A DNA stretch of 64,000 nt from assembly GCA_015179045.1 (NCBI GenBank), contig WHUZ01000105.1, positions 124,001-188,000 of the forward strand, given 5' to 3'. Numbering within the stretch: the first letter of the stretch is position 1; each line of letters starts with the position of its first letter. This document shows, one piece after another, positions 34,167-43,579 of this stretch. Under the pieces are notes generated by a model that saw only the letters and a list, made by a program, of their open reading frames with translations, ran no database searches and was not told the origin of the DNA. Both the position numbers and the translations under genes were made by a program. This DNA comes from Kalaharituber pfeilii. Taxonomy: Eukaryota; Ascomycota; Pezizomycetes; Pezizales; Pezizaceae.

Positions 34167-35850
34167 CATCAGGAAAGAAAAAAGTGCGTCAGGAAGCCAT
34201 ATAGGTGCGTCCCAGGACCGTCTTATCTTTTTTGCATCATGTGCGTCCTGACGTAGGTACCATGAGGTTAATGCTAGGATACAACTATTGATGTTATGTG
34301 TCTAGATGCACATCTAAACTACTATTATCAGGACGCAACAGCACCACCATACCGCCAGGACGCAATTACCATTATGTACAATCAGGACACAATTGCATTA
34401 CTGTGCTTTCAGGGCGCAATTGTATTACTATACTGTCATGATGACACGATTTTCGCCTCTATACCACCAGGACGCAATTGCAATAATATACAATCAGGAC
34501 GCAAGTACATTCCTGTGCTATCAGGGCACACTTGTATTACTATTTGGTCAGGACGATATGATTTCATCTCTATACCGCCAGGACGCAAGTGCTATGAGGG
34601 CGCAATTGTATTACTATATGGCCAGGATGACACAATTTCACCTCTATACCGCCAGGACGCAATTGCAATAATGTAAAATCATTTAGAAAATATATTCATT
34701 CTATATACATGCCAATATCAACAGATCTACATCAAAGGGCCTGCTATGCTACGCCGATGTGCAATGCCACGCAAATGGCACCATAATGCGTTGAACGCTG
34801 CCATGCTGAGCGGATGCTGTCATGCTGCGCGTATACTGTCATGCTGCGCGAATGCTGCTGTAGGATGTATTCTGCCACATACGAGAGTTAGCCTTGCCAC
34901 CACGCGATGAGCATGATACCACAACTCACATTGCCATGCTGCGCGAATGCTGCTGTGGGATGTATTCTGCCACATGCGAGAGGTTAGCCTTGCCGTGACG
35001 CGATGAGCGTGATACCACAACTCACCTTGCTCCCATGCTGCGTAAATGCTGCCATGCTGCGTGAATGCTGCCATGCTGAGTGAATGCTGCCACACGTGAG
35101 AGGTTAGCCTTGCCACGACGCGATGAGCATGATACCACAACTCACCTTGCTGCCATGCTGCCATGCTGCGTGAATGTTGCCGTGCTGCATGTATACTGCC
35201 ATGCTGCGCGAATGCGGCCACGTGGGATGTATTCTGCCACATACGAGAGTTAGTCTTGCCACGACGCGATGAGCATGATACCACAACTCACATTCCTGCC
35301 ATGCTGCGTAAATGCTGCCATGCTGCTTACATCCCTGCCACACGTGAGAGGTTAGCCTTGCCACGACGCGATGAGCATGATGGCACAACTCACCTTACTG
35401 CCGTGCTGCGTGAATGCCGCCATGTGGGATATATTCTGCCATATATGAGAGGTTAACTTTGCCACCACGCGATGAACATGACACGCAACTCACCTTGCTA
35501 CCGTGCTGCGCCAATGCTGCCATAGCGTCGAGCTCTCAAGCTGTTGAGTGTCTAGTCTCGCAAGCTGTGGAGGTGTCAAGTTGTCGAGCTGCTATCCACG
35601 AGAAGTTAGAAATCAGCGGCGCGCGACGCGTGAGCGAATGGACTCAAGTACACCTACCTGCCAAATCCCTTTTTCACTTTGGACAGCGATTTCTGTTATT
35701 CATTCCTGTTAGCCATGAAAAGACATGAAAGGCTACCTACTTACCTGTAATCCAGTCATTTTGTTGTCAAGTAGTTTGCTGTTTTGCAATACCTCTGTTG
35801 CAGTTGTAGTTTTCTTCATCAGCAGGAGACAGAGCATAACAGTGATACAC
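34167..35850. repeat. Left inverted arm with two tandem-repeat blocks
   Basis: 34296-34680: units of accaggacgcaattgcaata type. 34740-35530: ~140-bp units with ccatgctgcgcgaatgctg, gttagccttgcca and gatgagcatgataccacaac. 35531-35850: unique sequence (tgtcaagtagtttgctgttt). All have inverted counterparts in the right arm. Frames through the tandem blocks are artefacts. Confidence 0.85.
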
Positions 35851-35894
35851 GGCTGAGGCGGGCAATTTTTTTTTTTTTTTTTTTTTTTTATTTC

Positions 35895-35935
35895 ATTACT
35901 CGCATGCCGCCCTAAGGGCTATGGCGAGGTATAAA
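35895..35935 (-). other. LINE-A 3'-terminal hairpin (RT recognition candidate)
   Basis: In RNA sense: outer stem CUCGC/GCGAG, inner stem GCCC/GGGC with a 3-nt loop (here UUA), a short internal loop, then UAAUGAAAU and poly(A). The same hairpin ends every LINE-A and most half-LINE copies. In several copies the inner stem is GCCU/AGGC, a compensatory change. LINEs with stringent 3'-end recognition are known to need such a stem-loop. Confidence 0.75.
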
Positions 35936-35981
35936 TAAACTAGTTAATTACAGGTATAACGAATAAAATAAATGCTAATAA

Positions 35982-38900
35982 TCACTCCTGCCCTGCCCAT
36001 TCCAGTATCTCCCCGATGTTCGTATCCTTGTCTGGTTGTCTTAATCCTCCCGCTCCGTCTTTCATCTTTCCCTTCCATGTCTGACATTCGTTGGTTATGT
36101 GGGCTAGGTTCTCGGGTGCTCTCCCACACCATCGGCATTCCGGGGAGTCCGTCTTTCCTATGGTGTGCCTCCATTCTTTGAGTCCCTTGTTCCCTAGGAT
36201 ACCGGCCAGGGTTGCGATTCTCCTGCGGTTGTCTATTCTTTGAAGGGGTCGGTAGGACATACGGAGGCGGTCCCTTTCGTCGGCTCGGAGGTTTTTGGCT
36301 TCCTGTCTGATGCCTGCTTCTGTAGCAATGTCCTCTTCGTACTGTAGTGCCGTGCCTATCTTAGCCGCCGTGTCCGCCTTGGTGTTGCCTTCTACCCCTT
36401 TGTGTGCTTTGATCCACATTATTGCGATGTCTTGGTCCCCCCTTGCGACTCGTCTCTCCCATCGTTCTCGTACTTCTCGGGACGAGCCTTCTGCGTTCGG
36501 GTCGCCGTTGGCTATCTTTCGGATCCTGGCGATTGCAGTGCGGGAGTCGGAGACGACCATTACTTCTCCCTCTTGTTCGAGAGCCTGGCCAATTGCGATC
36601 AGCTCTCCGTCGTTCACGGTGCATCTTCGTCCCAGGTAGATGGACTCGTCCCTGCCCTGGCAGTATATTCCCGCTCCCGTTGAGTTGTCCACCCGGCTCC
36701 CGTCGGTGTATGCGCTCTTCCATCCTTCGTCCTCCTCCTTCGCGATGGCTTCTTCCCATTCCTCCTTGCTTGTGTCGCTTGGTCTGAAGGGGAAAAAGTG
36801 TATCGGAAGAGGGTCTCGGTGTGACAGATCGCCCCTCAGGTACGTGGTGTCCGGTAACGGGTCTTGTATTGGTTCGTTGTTGAACCTCAGTGTTCGTGCC
36901 TCCACTCGTTCTTTCTCCCCGTGCGTGAAGGTCTCTACCGATTCTAGGTTGGATATTCCTTCCACGATGTCTCTTCTGGTTCCCCAGGGGGCTCCGGTGA
37001 TGTCCCTGGCAACCGTGTACTGCCATTTCTCGAGTAGTCTTAGCTTTTTTCCCCTCGGTGCTCCCTTCGCGTAGGTTTGCCACGCCCAGCATCCGTAGGT
37101 GGCTATGTTCCTGGCTATGCCTGTGTAGAGTTGTCTTCTCTTGCTCGGTGGTATCTTTGTGAGTCTTTGCGCGACCCCCCACGCCGCCTTCCCTAGGTGT
37201 AGTCTCTTCTGGAAGTGTTCGTCGAACTTGAGTTCCCAGTCCACCGTTAGTCCCACCAGCCGGTAGCTTTCCCCTTTGGTGCCGATTATTAGGGTCTCTG
37301 ATTTCCGTGGGTCCAGATCGAACCCCTCTTCCTTGGCTTCTTGGGCTAGCAGTTTCCGGTGTTGGTCTATGTCTTTTCGTAGTTGCTTCATTGACTTGTT
37401 GGAGATGACGCTGTGGAAGTCGTCTACGTACGATCGTGTGAACTGTCGTCTGTCGGCTTTCTCCGCTAGGGGAGCGACTCCCACCAGGAATAGGACCGGA
37501 GACAGCGGTGATCCTTGCGGCGCCCCATCCGTCATCGTGCCTTTTCCTCGAACTTTCCCGTCCCATGAGATCGAAAACTGGTTCGGTTGTAGGAATCCTT
37601 GTACGAAGCTGGCTATGTTCCGATTGGTGCTTTCCAGTCTCTTGACTACCCTTTCTCGTCTTACATGGTTAAACGCCGCCTTGATGTCGTCCCCGACTAG
37701 TGCCGTCCACTCCCCCCTTCCTAGTCGGCGGTCCGCTTCTTTCAGAATTTGTCTCTGCAAGTCCTCGCTCCCTCGGAATGGCCGACTCCCCAGCTGTGAG
37801 TCCCGGAACAGGTCGTCCATTCTCTGTATCGAGTTCGCTATGACTTTTTGTCCCAGCTTGGCAGCCGTGTTAAGCAGGGTGATGGGGCGCCAGCTTCCCG
37901 GCAGGTCCCTTGGTTTTCCTTTCTTTAAGATCATGACCATGTCGAAGCCTCTGGCGAAGTCGTATTTCCCGTTCAGATATTCTACTATCTCTTCTCTTAG
38001 TGCCTTCCAGAGGTTTGTCTTCCTCAGGAGTTTTAGTACCCCATATTGTATGCCGTCTGGGCCTGGGGCAGATCTTGACTTGGTTTTGGAGAGTGCCTTG
38101 TCGATTTCCGCCCTGGCTATGTCTCTTTCTATGGTGACTCCTTGTGGTCTTCTGATCTCTTCTGCCCCCGGCATGTCTGTGATTATGTTGTGTTTGATTA
38201 GCTTCTCCGCTATTTGGTCGTCTGTGCCCCTTATACCCATGAGGGGTCTGTTCCGGAACGGGTCTCGGGCTACCCTGAAGACGTCCCAGGGTGATTCTAT
38301 TCGGTCTTCCTCCATGAACTTCTCCCAATGCGTTCTTTTCTTTTCCCTGATCATGTTTCGGAGCAGCCTTCGGGCCCTGGTGCGTTCTCCTTTGGTGTTC
38401 CCTGGGTTCCGCAGGATGTATTTGGTCATCTTCCGGGCCTCCTTCACCTCCTTGTCGAACCACCTTTTAGATCTGTCCATGATCCTGGCTTCTTTGGTGA
38501 ACTCCTGAGCCAGCCGTGTTAGTGTCTCGTATGCCTTGCCGTCTTCTATCCTGTCCTCTCCGTTTTCTTCCACGTATTTCTCCCATCTCTCCCAGTCTGT
38601 GACCCTTATCTTTCGAATGGGGCCCCTGTCTGTCGCCGATAGGTGTCCGTAGATCATGGCGTGGTCGGTCCCCGCGATCCAGGAGATGTGTTTGGTGGTC
38701 CATTCCCGATCCCTGGCGAAGACCAGATCTAATAACGCCGTTCTCTGGGTGTTGTTTATTTTTCTCGTCCAGGTGGTCGTGCCTTTGTCGATTTGTTGCG
38801 ATAAGCCGTGGGCTTGCATGTGTCTGTGTACTCCTAATCCTCGGGCGTCCTGCCGGTTGGACCAGTCTCGGTGATGGCTATTGCAGTCTCCGATTACCAG

Positions 38901-39242
38901 GTCTGCCGCCCCTATCTTGTCTAGTTCTTCTTCCAGGTTGGTGTCTCTGTTCCAGTACACCCCCGTAATCCTCCTCCCCTTGTATGTAACTGTAACATGT
39001 CTTTCGTTCCCTTCCACCCGTATGTCTGTGATTATGTCCTTTCTAGCATAAGCCGCGATCCCTCCTGATTTGGAGGGGGTGTGTATCGTGGCGAATGATG
39101 GGTGGAATGTCGTGCCTCCTCCCGGTGCCGCCCAGCCTTCCCCTATGAAAATGAAATCCGCCTTCCTGTCTGCTCCTTCCTGTAGTGTGATGTCCGTGCC
39201 TATCACCCCCCTCCCTACGTTTTGATATATTATCTTAATCAT
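35982..39242 (-). CDS. LINE-A ORF2: endonuclease, reverse transcriptase, RNase H
   Basis: 1086 aa polyprotein of target-primed retrotransposition. Residues 1-215: APE-like endonuclease with YQNVG, IGEGW, GDCNSHHRDW and the TDHAMI end motif. ~390-700: RT with SAPGPDGIQYG, GSWRPITLLNTAAKLGQK, VGDDIKAAFNHV, GAPQGSPLSP and SYVDDFHSV. ~860-1000: RNase H with AYTDGSRVDN, GELIAIG, SDSRTAIA and KADTAAK. ~1035-1065: CRWCGR...H...C zinc knuckle. All catalytic residues I can check are present. The start ATG overlaps the ORF1 stop (ATGA), so translation probably relies on termination-reinitiation. Protein order and RNase H place it in the Tad1-like group. Confidence 0.96.
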   Translation of the reverse strand: MIKIIYQNVGRGVIGTDITLQEGADRKADFIFIGEGWAAPGGGTTFHPSFATIHTPSKSGGIAAYARKDIITDIRVEGNERHVTVTYKGRRITGVYWNRDTNLEEELDKIGAADLVIGDCNSHHRDWSNRQDARGLGVHRHMQAHGLSQQIDKGTTTWTRKINNTQRTALLDLVFARDREWTTKHISWIAGTDHAMIYGHLSATDRGPIRKIRVTDWERWEKYVEENGEDRIEDGKAYETLTRLAQEFTKEARIMDRSKRWFDKEVKEARKMTKYILRNPGNTKGERTRARRLLRNMIREKKRTHWEKFMEEDRIESPWDVFRVARDPFRNRPLMGIRGTDDQIAEKLIKHNIITDMPGAEEIRRPQGVTIERDIARAEIDKALSKTKSRSAPGPDGIQYGVLKLLRKTNLWKALREEIVEYLNGKYDFARGFDMVMILKKGKPRDLPGSWRPITLLNTAAKLGQKVIANSIQRMDDLFRDSQLGSRPFRGSEDLQRQILKEADRRLGRGEWTALVGDDIKAAFNHVRRERVVKRLESTNRNIASFVQGFLQPNQFSISWDGKVRGKGTMTDGAPQGSPLSPVLFLVGVAPLAEKADRRQFTRSYVDDFHSVISNKSMKQLRKDIDQHRKLLAQEAKEEGFDLDPRKSETLIIGTKGESYRLVGLTVDWELKFDEHFQKRLHLGKAAWGVAQRLTKIPPSKRRQLYTGIARNIATYGCWAWQTYAKGAPRGKKLRLLEKWQYTVARDITGAPWGTRRDIVEGISNLESVETFTHGEKERVEARTLRFNNEPIQDPLPDTTYLRGDLSHRDPLPIHFFPFRPSDTSKEEWEEAIAKEEDEGWKSAYTDGSRVDNSTGAGIYCQGRDESIYLGRRCTVNDGELIAIGQALEQEGEVMVVSDSRTAIARIRKIANGDPNAEGSSREVRERWERRVARGDQDIAIMWIKAHKGVEGNTKADTAAKIGTALQYEEDIATEAGIRQEAKNLRADERDRLRMSYRPLQRIDNRRRIATLAGILGNKGLKEWRHTIGKTDSPECRWCGRAPENLAHITNECQTWKGKMKDGAGGLRQPDKDTNIGEILEWAGQE

Positions 39243-42200
39243 TGAGTGGTTGTCCCCGACTCTGGTGCCCTATGGGGACGTTCCGCTCGCTGGCATCCTG
39301 GGAGGTGGCCCCCCGTCTTTCGGCAGCAGTTGCAAGTCTGTCTGAATGGTCTTCCATTGAGGTTGACCGGATCCTCTGCCTCCTTTCTCCTTGGTGAGCT
39401 TTTGACCCAATCCGGAAGGTTTCTTTGCTTCGGGATCCATTCTATCACTTGTCCTACGACGAAGTGATGACAGTATCCTTCCGTGTCGGTGTACCTGTAT
39501 CTCCTGGCTTTGTCCGACTTTTCCTTCCCCAGGTCGGCTCTTAGGACGCACGTGATCCTTTCCCCTCTGAATTGGGGGCCCTTCTTTAGGATCTGAACTA
39601 CGTTGTCCGATACGTAGATGGCGAATGCTGGTTTGCCGTCCCTTGCTGGGATCTGGTCCATGTTTATTCTTCTGACGTTCCTGTACGAGATCTCCCCCGG
39701 GTTTTCGATGCGTAGGTCCCTGTCTACCTTCCCTGGGTGTTCGCTTAGGGCTATATCGAATGTGACTAATTCGACCAGGCGGCTGTCCCAGTCTACTCTG
39801 GCCCCTGGGTTGATTCTTCTGACCGCCTTCACCAGATGTTCCAGGTTTCTTGGGCCCTGTCTGTGTGTTGTGTCCGTCATGAGGAGGATTCGTTCCTCTG
39901 GGAAGTTCATGTCCAAGATCACTCTTCGAACCTGGTAGGGGGACTCCTGGCCCAACAGCTGGTTGATCCGGTTCTTTGTCTTTTCCATTTCCTGGTTCCC
40001 GTCTCTCGGGTGTGTCCAGTTTCTCCCCTTCCAATTGTCGTCGTTATGTATTCTGGCCTGCCACAGTCTCTCTTTTGGAATTGGGGCCGGGGTCGGGGTG
40101 TCCTTCGCGGGGACGACGTTGTTCCTCTTTGGGGTGTCCTTTCCCTCGCTGTCCTCGTGTGTCCTGTTCGCCGCTGCCACTTCTGCATAGGACCTCTTGG
40201 TGGGTTCCTTCTCTGGTGTGTTCTTTACCGGTGCCTGTCTTACTTCGTCGTCAGTTTTGTGTGGCGGGGCGTTTTCTTTCGGCGGTCCCGTCCCCCCGGC
40301 TGTCTTTTCCTTCTTCTCTCCCTCCTTCGCTTTTCCCCTCTTGTTCCCAGCCTTCTTTCTGGTATCTTTCTTGGCCTTCTTTCTCTCCTGTTCTGGTTGG
40401 GGCCTGGGTTCCAATGCCGGGGCGATTTCCAGAGTGGATTCTGTCTCCGTTGTTTCCGGGGACGGGGCGATTTCCAGAGTGGATTCTGTCTCCGTTGTTT
40501 CCTCCCCGGGGGAGTTGGTCCAGGTCTGCCCTGAATGTTCTTTCGGGGCATGTGAGCTGTCTCCTAGTTTCGTGTTATGGTATTCAGTTTCCATTTTTTC
40601 CGGGGGTGTGTCGTTCTCCAAGGGGAGTTCCGAGGGCTTTTCCGTGTCCCTCATGGAATGTTCCAGGGGCTCGGGGGCGTCCTGTGTCCACTCCAGTCCT
40701 GACGATCCCTTGGGGGCGTGTTGACTATGTCCTAGCGCTATGTTTTGGTATTCTGTGCCTTCCATGCGGTCGATTGCTTCCGGTGTCTGCTCTGAAAGGT
40801 CTGTCTGTCCTGACGGGGTGGTGTCCTCCATGGGGCCAGTTGATGCTGGTGTCGCTGGTGACGGTGTCGGCTCGAGACGGACCTGTGAGGTCCACGTCTG
40901 GTCTGACTGTTCCTTGGGGGCGTGGAAGCTATGTCTTAACTTTGTGCATTGGTATTCTGTTCCCTCCATGCGATCGGTCGGTGCCGGTGTCTGTGTTGTG
41001 TCTATGTTTAGCGGGTCCTGGGCCGTTCCTGCTCCCTTGTGTTGTTTCGGTTTGTTCGCTGTGTGTGTTTCCGCACGATGGTGTGGGTCCGGTGTCGGTG
41101 TCGTGTCTATGTTTGTCGGGTCCTGTGCGGTTCCTGCTCCCTTCTGTTGCATTGCTGCTGGGTTTGGTCTCTTCGCTGGGTGTCCTCCCACTCGGCGTGG
41201 CACGAGCTCGCCCAGATTGTGGTCCGGGTGAAGCTCGATTCTCCCCGGGGTGATCACGCCGCTCTGCCATCTTATTTCCGTCATCATGTGGCACATTCTT
41301 CCTAGTGTTTCGTTGATGGAGGATTCCCATTCCTTCCTTTTGTTCTTTTCGGTCTTCCCCTCGCTTGCGTTGACGATAGTCCTGGTGATCTCTTCTCTGC
41401 ATGTCTGGATCTTTATGTCGATGCTTCTTTCCAGGTCGTCCAGGCGGGTTTCCATTCGGTCGATGATGGATTGGTGGAGGTTTGACATCAGGACTTCCAT
41501 GTCCGACCTGGCCTCCTCCTGTCTTCTGTACCATTCTCTGGCCCTGAGGTTGTCTTCTTCCGGCGGGGGGGTGTATCCCGGTTCGGTTCCTGGGTTAATT
41601 GTGGCCGGGATGACTGTTCTGTTCGATCCTTCACTGTCCGTGTCCCCGTAGGGGGGTGTGCCTGGGATTTCGTGTTTGCCGTTCACTCTGTTCGACTCTT
41701 CGCTGTCCGTGTCTCCGTACGGGGGTGTGCCTGGGATGGCTCCGTGGTGCCGGGTGTGGTCGAAGCCGTATACGGGTGTCCCGGGGGTGTATTGAGGGAC
41801 AGTTGCCAGCGTGATCGAGTCTTCCAACTGATCGGGGATGTGCTGCGGGACAGTTGCCAGCGTGATCGAGTCTTCCATCTGGTCCTCCGGAGGGCTTGGA
41901 TCCATTGCCTCGCTTTCTTTGATAAATTCGAGGATCTCTTGTGTTGAAACCCTGCCTTCCTGGATGTCCTTTATGGTGATCTCTCTCAACGTTGTTTCGA
42001 GGTCCTTGTTGGACGCGAATTTCCCTTTGGCTGCCGCCCTGTCCGTTGCCTTCTCTAATTCCCTTCCTTCCCCCGGGTTCTTCGCCTTTATGTGGTCGAA
42101 AATGTCGTGAACCTTATGAAGGGTCCACTGTCTGTCTTTCTGGATGAAGGTGATGTCTCTGTTGGCCTTCCAATTCTTTATGTGGTGAAATTCTAGGCCG

Positions 42201-42316
42201 TTCGCCTTGAATTCCCTGGCACGTGATCTTGCGACCGATCGTCCCACGGTCTTGCTATGTTTTCGGCCGCCCTGTCGCGTGGCTGTGCGTCCTCTTTCTC
42301 TGTCCGGGCCGATCAT
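39239..42316 (-). CDS. LINE-A ORF1: gag-like nucleic-acid-binding protein
   Basis: 1025 aa. Basic N-terminus with FHHIKNWKANRDITFIQKDR; acidic region with tandem motifs (EDSITLATVPQ twice, EIPGTPPYGDTDSE twice); a short coiled coil (~290-350); a long Pro/Glu/Thr-rich disordered part with EYxxxxLxxSxHAPKxxS three times and TETESTLEIAP twice; a Lys-rich segment; then a conserved folded part from LWQARIHND through GARVDWDSRLVELVTFDIAL and YTDTEGYCHHFVVGQVIEWI. It ends with one zinc knuckle of CX2CX5HX3C type (near residue 1002). Presumed to coat LINE RNA in the RNP. It shows no similarity to the VVVHGIAL domain of the half-LINEs. Its stop overlaps the ORF2 start. Confidence 0.93.
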   Translation of the reverse strand: MIGPDRERGRTATRQGGRKHSKTVGRSVARSRAREFKANGLEFHHIKNWKANRDITFIQKDRQWTLHKVHDIFDHIKAKNPGEGRELEKATDRAAAKGKFASNKDLETTLREITIKDIQEGRVSTQEILEFIKESEAMDPSPPEDQMEDSITLATVPQHIPDQLEDSITLATVPQYTPGTPVYGFDHTRHHGAIPGTPPYGDTDSEESNRVNGKHEIPGTPPYGDTDSEGSNRTVIPATINPGTEPGYTPPPEEDNLRAREWYRRQEEARSDMEVLMSNLHQSIIDRMETRLDDLERSIDIKIQTCREEITRTIVNASEGKTEKNKRKEWESSINETLGRMCHMMTEIRWQSGVITPGRIELHPDHNLGELVPRRVGGHPAKRPNPAAMQQKGAGTAQDPTNIDTTPTPDPHHRAETHTANKPKQHKGAGTAQDPLNIDTTQTPAPTDRMEGTEYQCTKLRHSFHAPKEQSDQTWTSQVRLEPTPSPATPASTGPMEDTTPSGQTDLSEQTPEAIDRMEGTEYQNIALGHSQHAPKGSSGLEWTQDAPEPLEHSMRDTEKPSELPLENDTPPEKMETEYHNTKLGDSSHAPKEHSGQTWTNSPGEETTETESTLEIAPSPETTETESTLEIAPALEPRPQPEQERKKAKKDTRKKAGNKRGKAKEGEKKEKTAGGTGPPKENAPPHKTDDEVRQAPVKNTPEKEPTKRSYAEVAAANRTHEDSEGKDTPKRNNVVPAKDTPTPAPIPKERLWQARIHNDDNWKGRNWTHPRDGNQEMEKTKNRINQLLGQESPYQVRRVILDMNFPEERILLMTDTTHRQGPRNLEHLVKAVRRINPGARVDWDSRLVELVTFDIALSEHPGKVDRDLRIENPGEISYRNVRRINMDQIPARDGKPAFAIYVSDNVVQILKKGPQFRGERITCVLRADLGKEKSDKARRYRYTDTEGYCHHFVVGQVIEWIPKQRNLPDWVKSSPRRKEAEDPVNLNGRPFRQTCNCCRKTGGHLPGCQRAERPHRAPESGTTTQ

Positions 42317-43018
42317 TGCTGAAGTTCCGTGTTCCGGGGCTGGTTCTGTTGTGTGTCCGTGTATTGGTGGCTGTGCGGTCGATCTTTGACAGGTGCTATT
42401 GGTCGTTGCCTATTGGTCGTGTTCTCAAATGTGATATGTGATATGGGTGAAAAGTGATGGGTCTGGATGTGAGGGCTGCTCTCTATTCGTTCGGGGGCGT
42501 AGTGCCTGGGTCCCTCCCGGGTAGTCTGGATCGCGCGAGTCTCTTTGGACCCACGTTAGTTGTGAATTTCGTGGTGTGGGTCGTCGTCGAAGGGGTCTGG
42601 GGGGGCCCCGCCGTCGAGGTGGATCACGGCCTCGTTGAAGCAGAGGATTGTGTGTTTGCTGTGCGAGTCCGGATCTTCTGAGGGTCCTGGCGAATATTTG
42701 AGGGGGAAAGTGTCTGTTCCGTCGATTCTCGTGTGCTTTCTGAGGTCCCCGTGCCCGTCGGGCCGGGGGGCGTCGTTCGCTGTTGTCTGCTAGTCGATGC
42801 GATGTCTGGTGGTGGAGATACGGCCTCGGTCACGTGATGTTAGGCGTGGCCCGAGGAGGTTGTAGAGGTGTGTGGCTGAGGCGGGCAATGTCGGAAATAC
42901 TAGAGGCCTGTGCACAATGGCAACTGCGGATCATCCCCTTTTCCAGCAGCTCTCCAAGGTCGCATAGGCCTAACACAGCCTTGAACCAGACAACGGGCTA
43001 ACAAGCAATTCCACATAT

Positions 43019-43070
43019 ATTTTTTGTTTTTTTTAACTTGCATGCCGCCCTATGGGCTATGGCGACTCTA
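43019..43070 (-). mobile_element. Minimal LINE-A tail in the foldback loop
   Basis: A T-rich tract followed by aacttgcatgccgccctatg and ggctatggcga. Only the hairpin tail is present; no TSD recognised. Confidence 0.7.
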
Positions 43071-43418
43071 GGGACAAAAGAACACATAGGTTCCACTACT
43101 ATGTCGCTCATTCCAGCTCTATGTATGTTTGAAGCCTTGCATTTACATGATAGAAATTATACAAGCTTTACCACCGTATGACTAGAAGTGTGATACATTA
43201 CTATAACAAGTAATTTCCCATTCCACAACACATGCACTCACATGTGAGTGGCCGTACTGGCTACCAGTCGCAGAAGGATGACTGTTGGAGCGGTCTGTGG
43301 AGAAAGGATTTTCTGCAGCCGGACGGACCCTTGCACGGTCCTTGCAACCATGCACGTGAGGGAAACTTTATGCTGATAGCAAGTACTACTTGGGATGGTG
43401 CACAGGCCATGGTGCTGG

Positions 43419-43501
43419 TACTAGCCAGTAAAATATGTATTCGGACAGGGGTACCAATGCACATTATGCGCTATGTCCGAATACATATTTACTAGCTAGT
43501 A
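43419..43501. repeat. Perfect-type hairpin, ~28-bp arms
   Basis: Arms 43419-43447 and 43474-43501 (tgtccgaatacatattt and complement, tactagc ends) with a 26-nt loop. One base is missing in one arm. It could be a miniature inverted-repeat element or a regulatory hairpin of the foldback element. Confidence 0.7.
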
Positions 43502-43579
43502 AAAGTAACTCCAACCGAGCCTTCTGGTAGTACTCGCTCTACCTGCACGCAGTAGCAGGTTGACACTGAGGAGGGACTC

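Larger units (their letters stand above)
35866..42873 (-). mobile_element. LINE-A copy A3, full-length, 7008 bp, both ORFs intact
   Basis: Exact 15-bp TSD ggctgaggcgggcaa at 35851-35865 and 42874-42888. On the minus strand: 557-bp 5' UTR beginning acacacctctacaacctcct, ORF1 (42316-39239), ORF2 (39242-35982), ~70-bp 3' UTR, hairpin tail and ~24-nt poly(A). Neither ORF has a stop or frameshift, and it is the innermost element of the nest. It is the best candidate for an active, autonomous copy. Confidence 0.96.

Noticed and set aside
34296..35728. Overlapping frames with GAIVLLYGQDD, HAAWQ and MLPCCANAA repeats
   Set aside because: They are tandem-repeat translations inside the foldback arms, open in several frames and both strands.
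39976..41253. 425-aa plus-strand Cys/Ser-rich frame
   Set aside because: It is the antisense shadow of LINE-A ORF1; GC-rich repeats leave all frames open. Same for 36361-37566 and 37276-38508.
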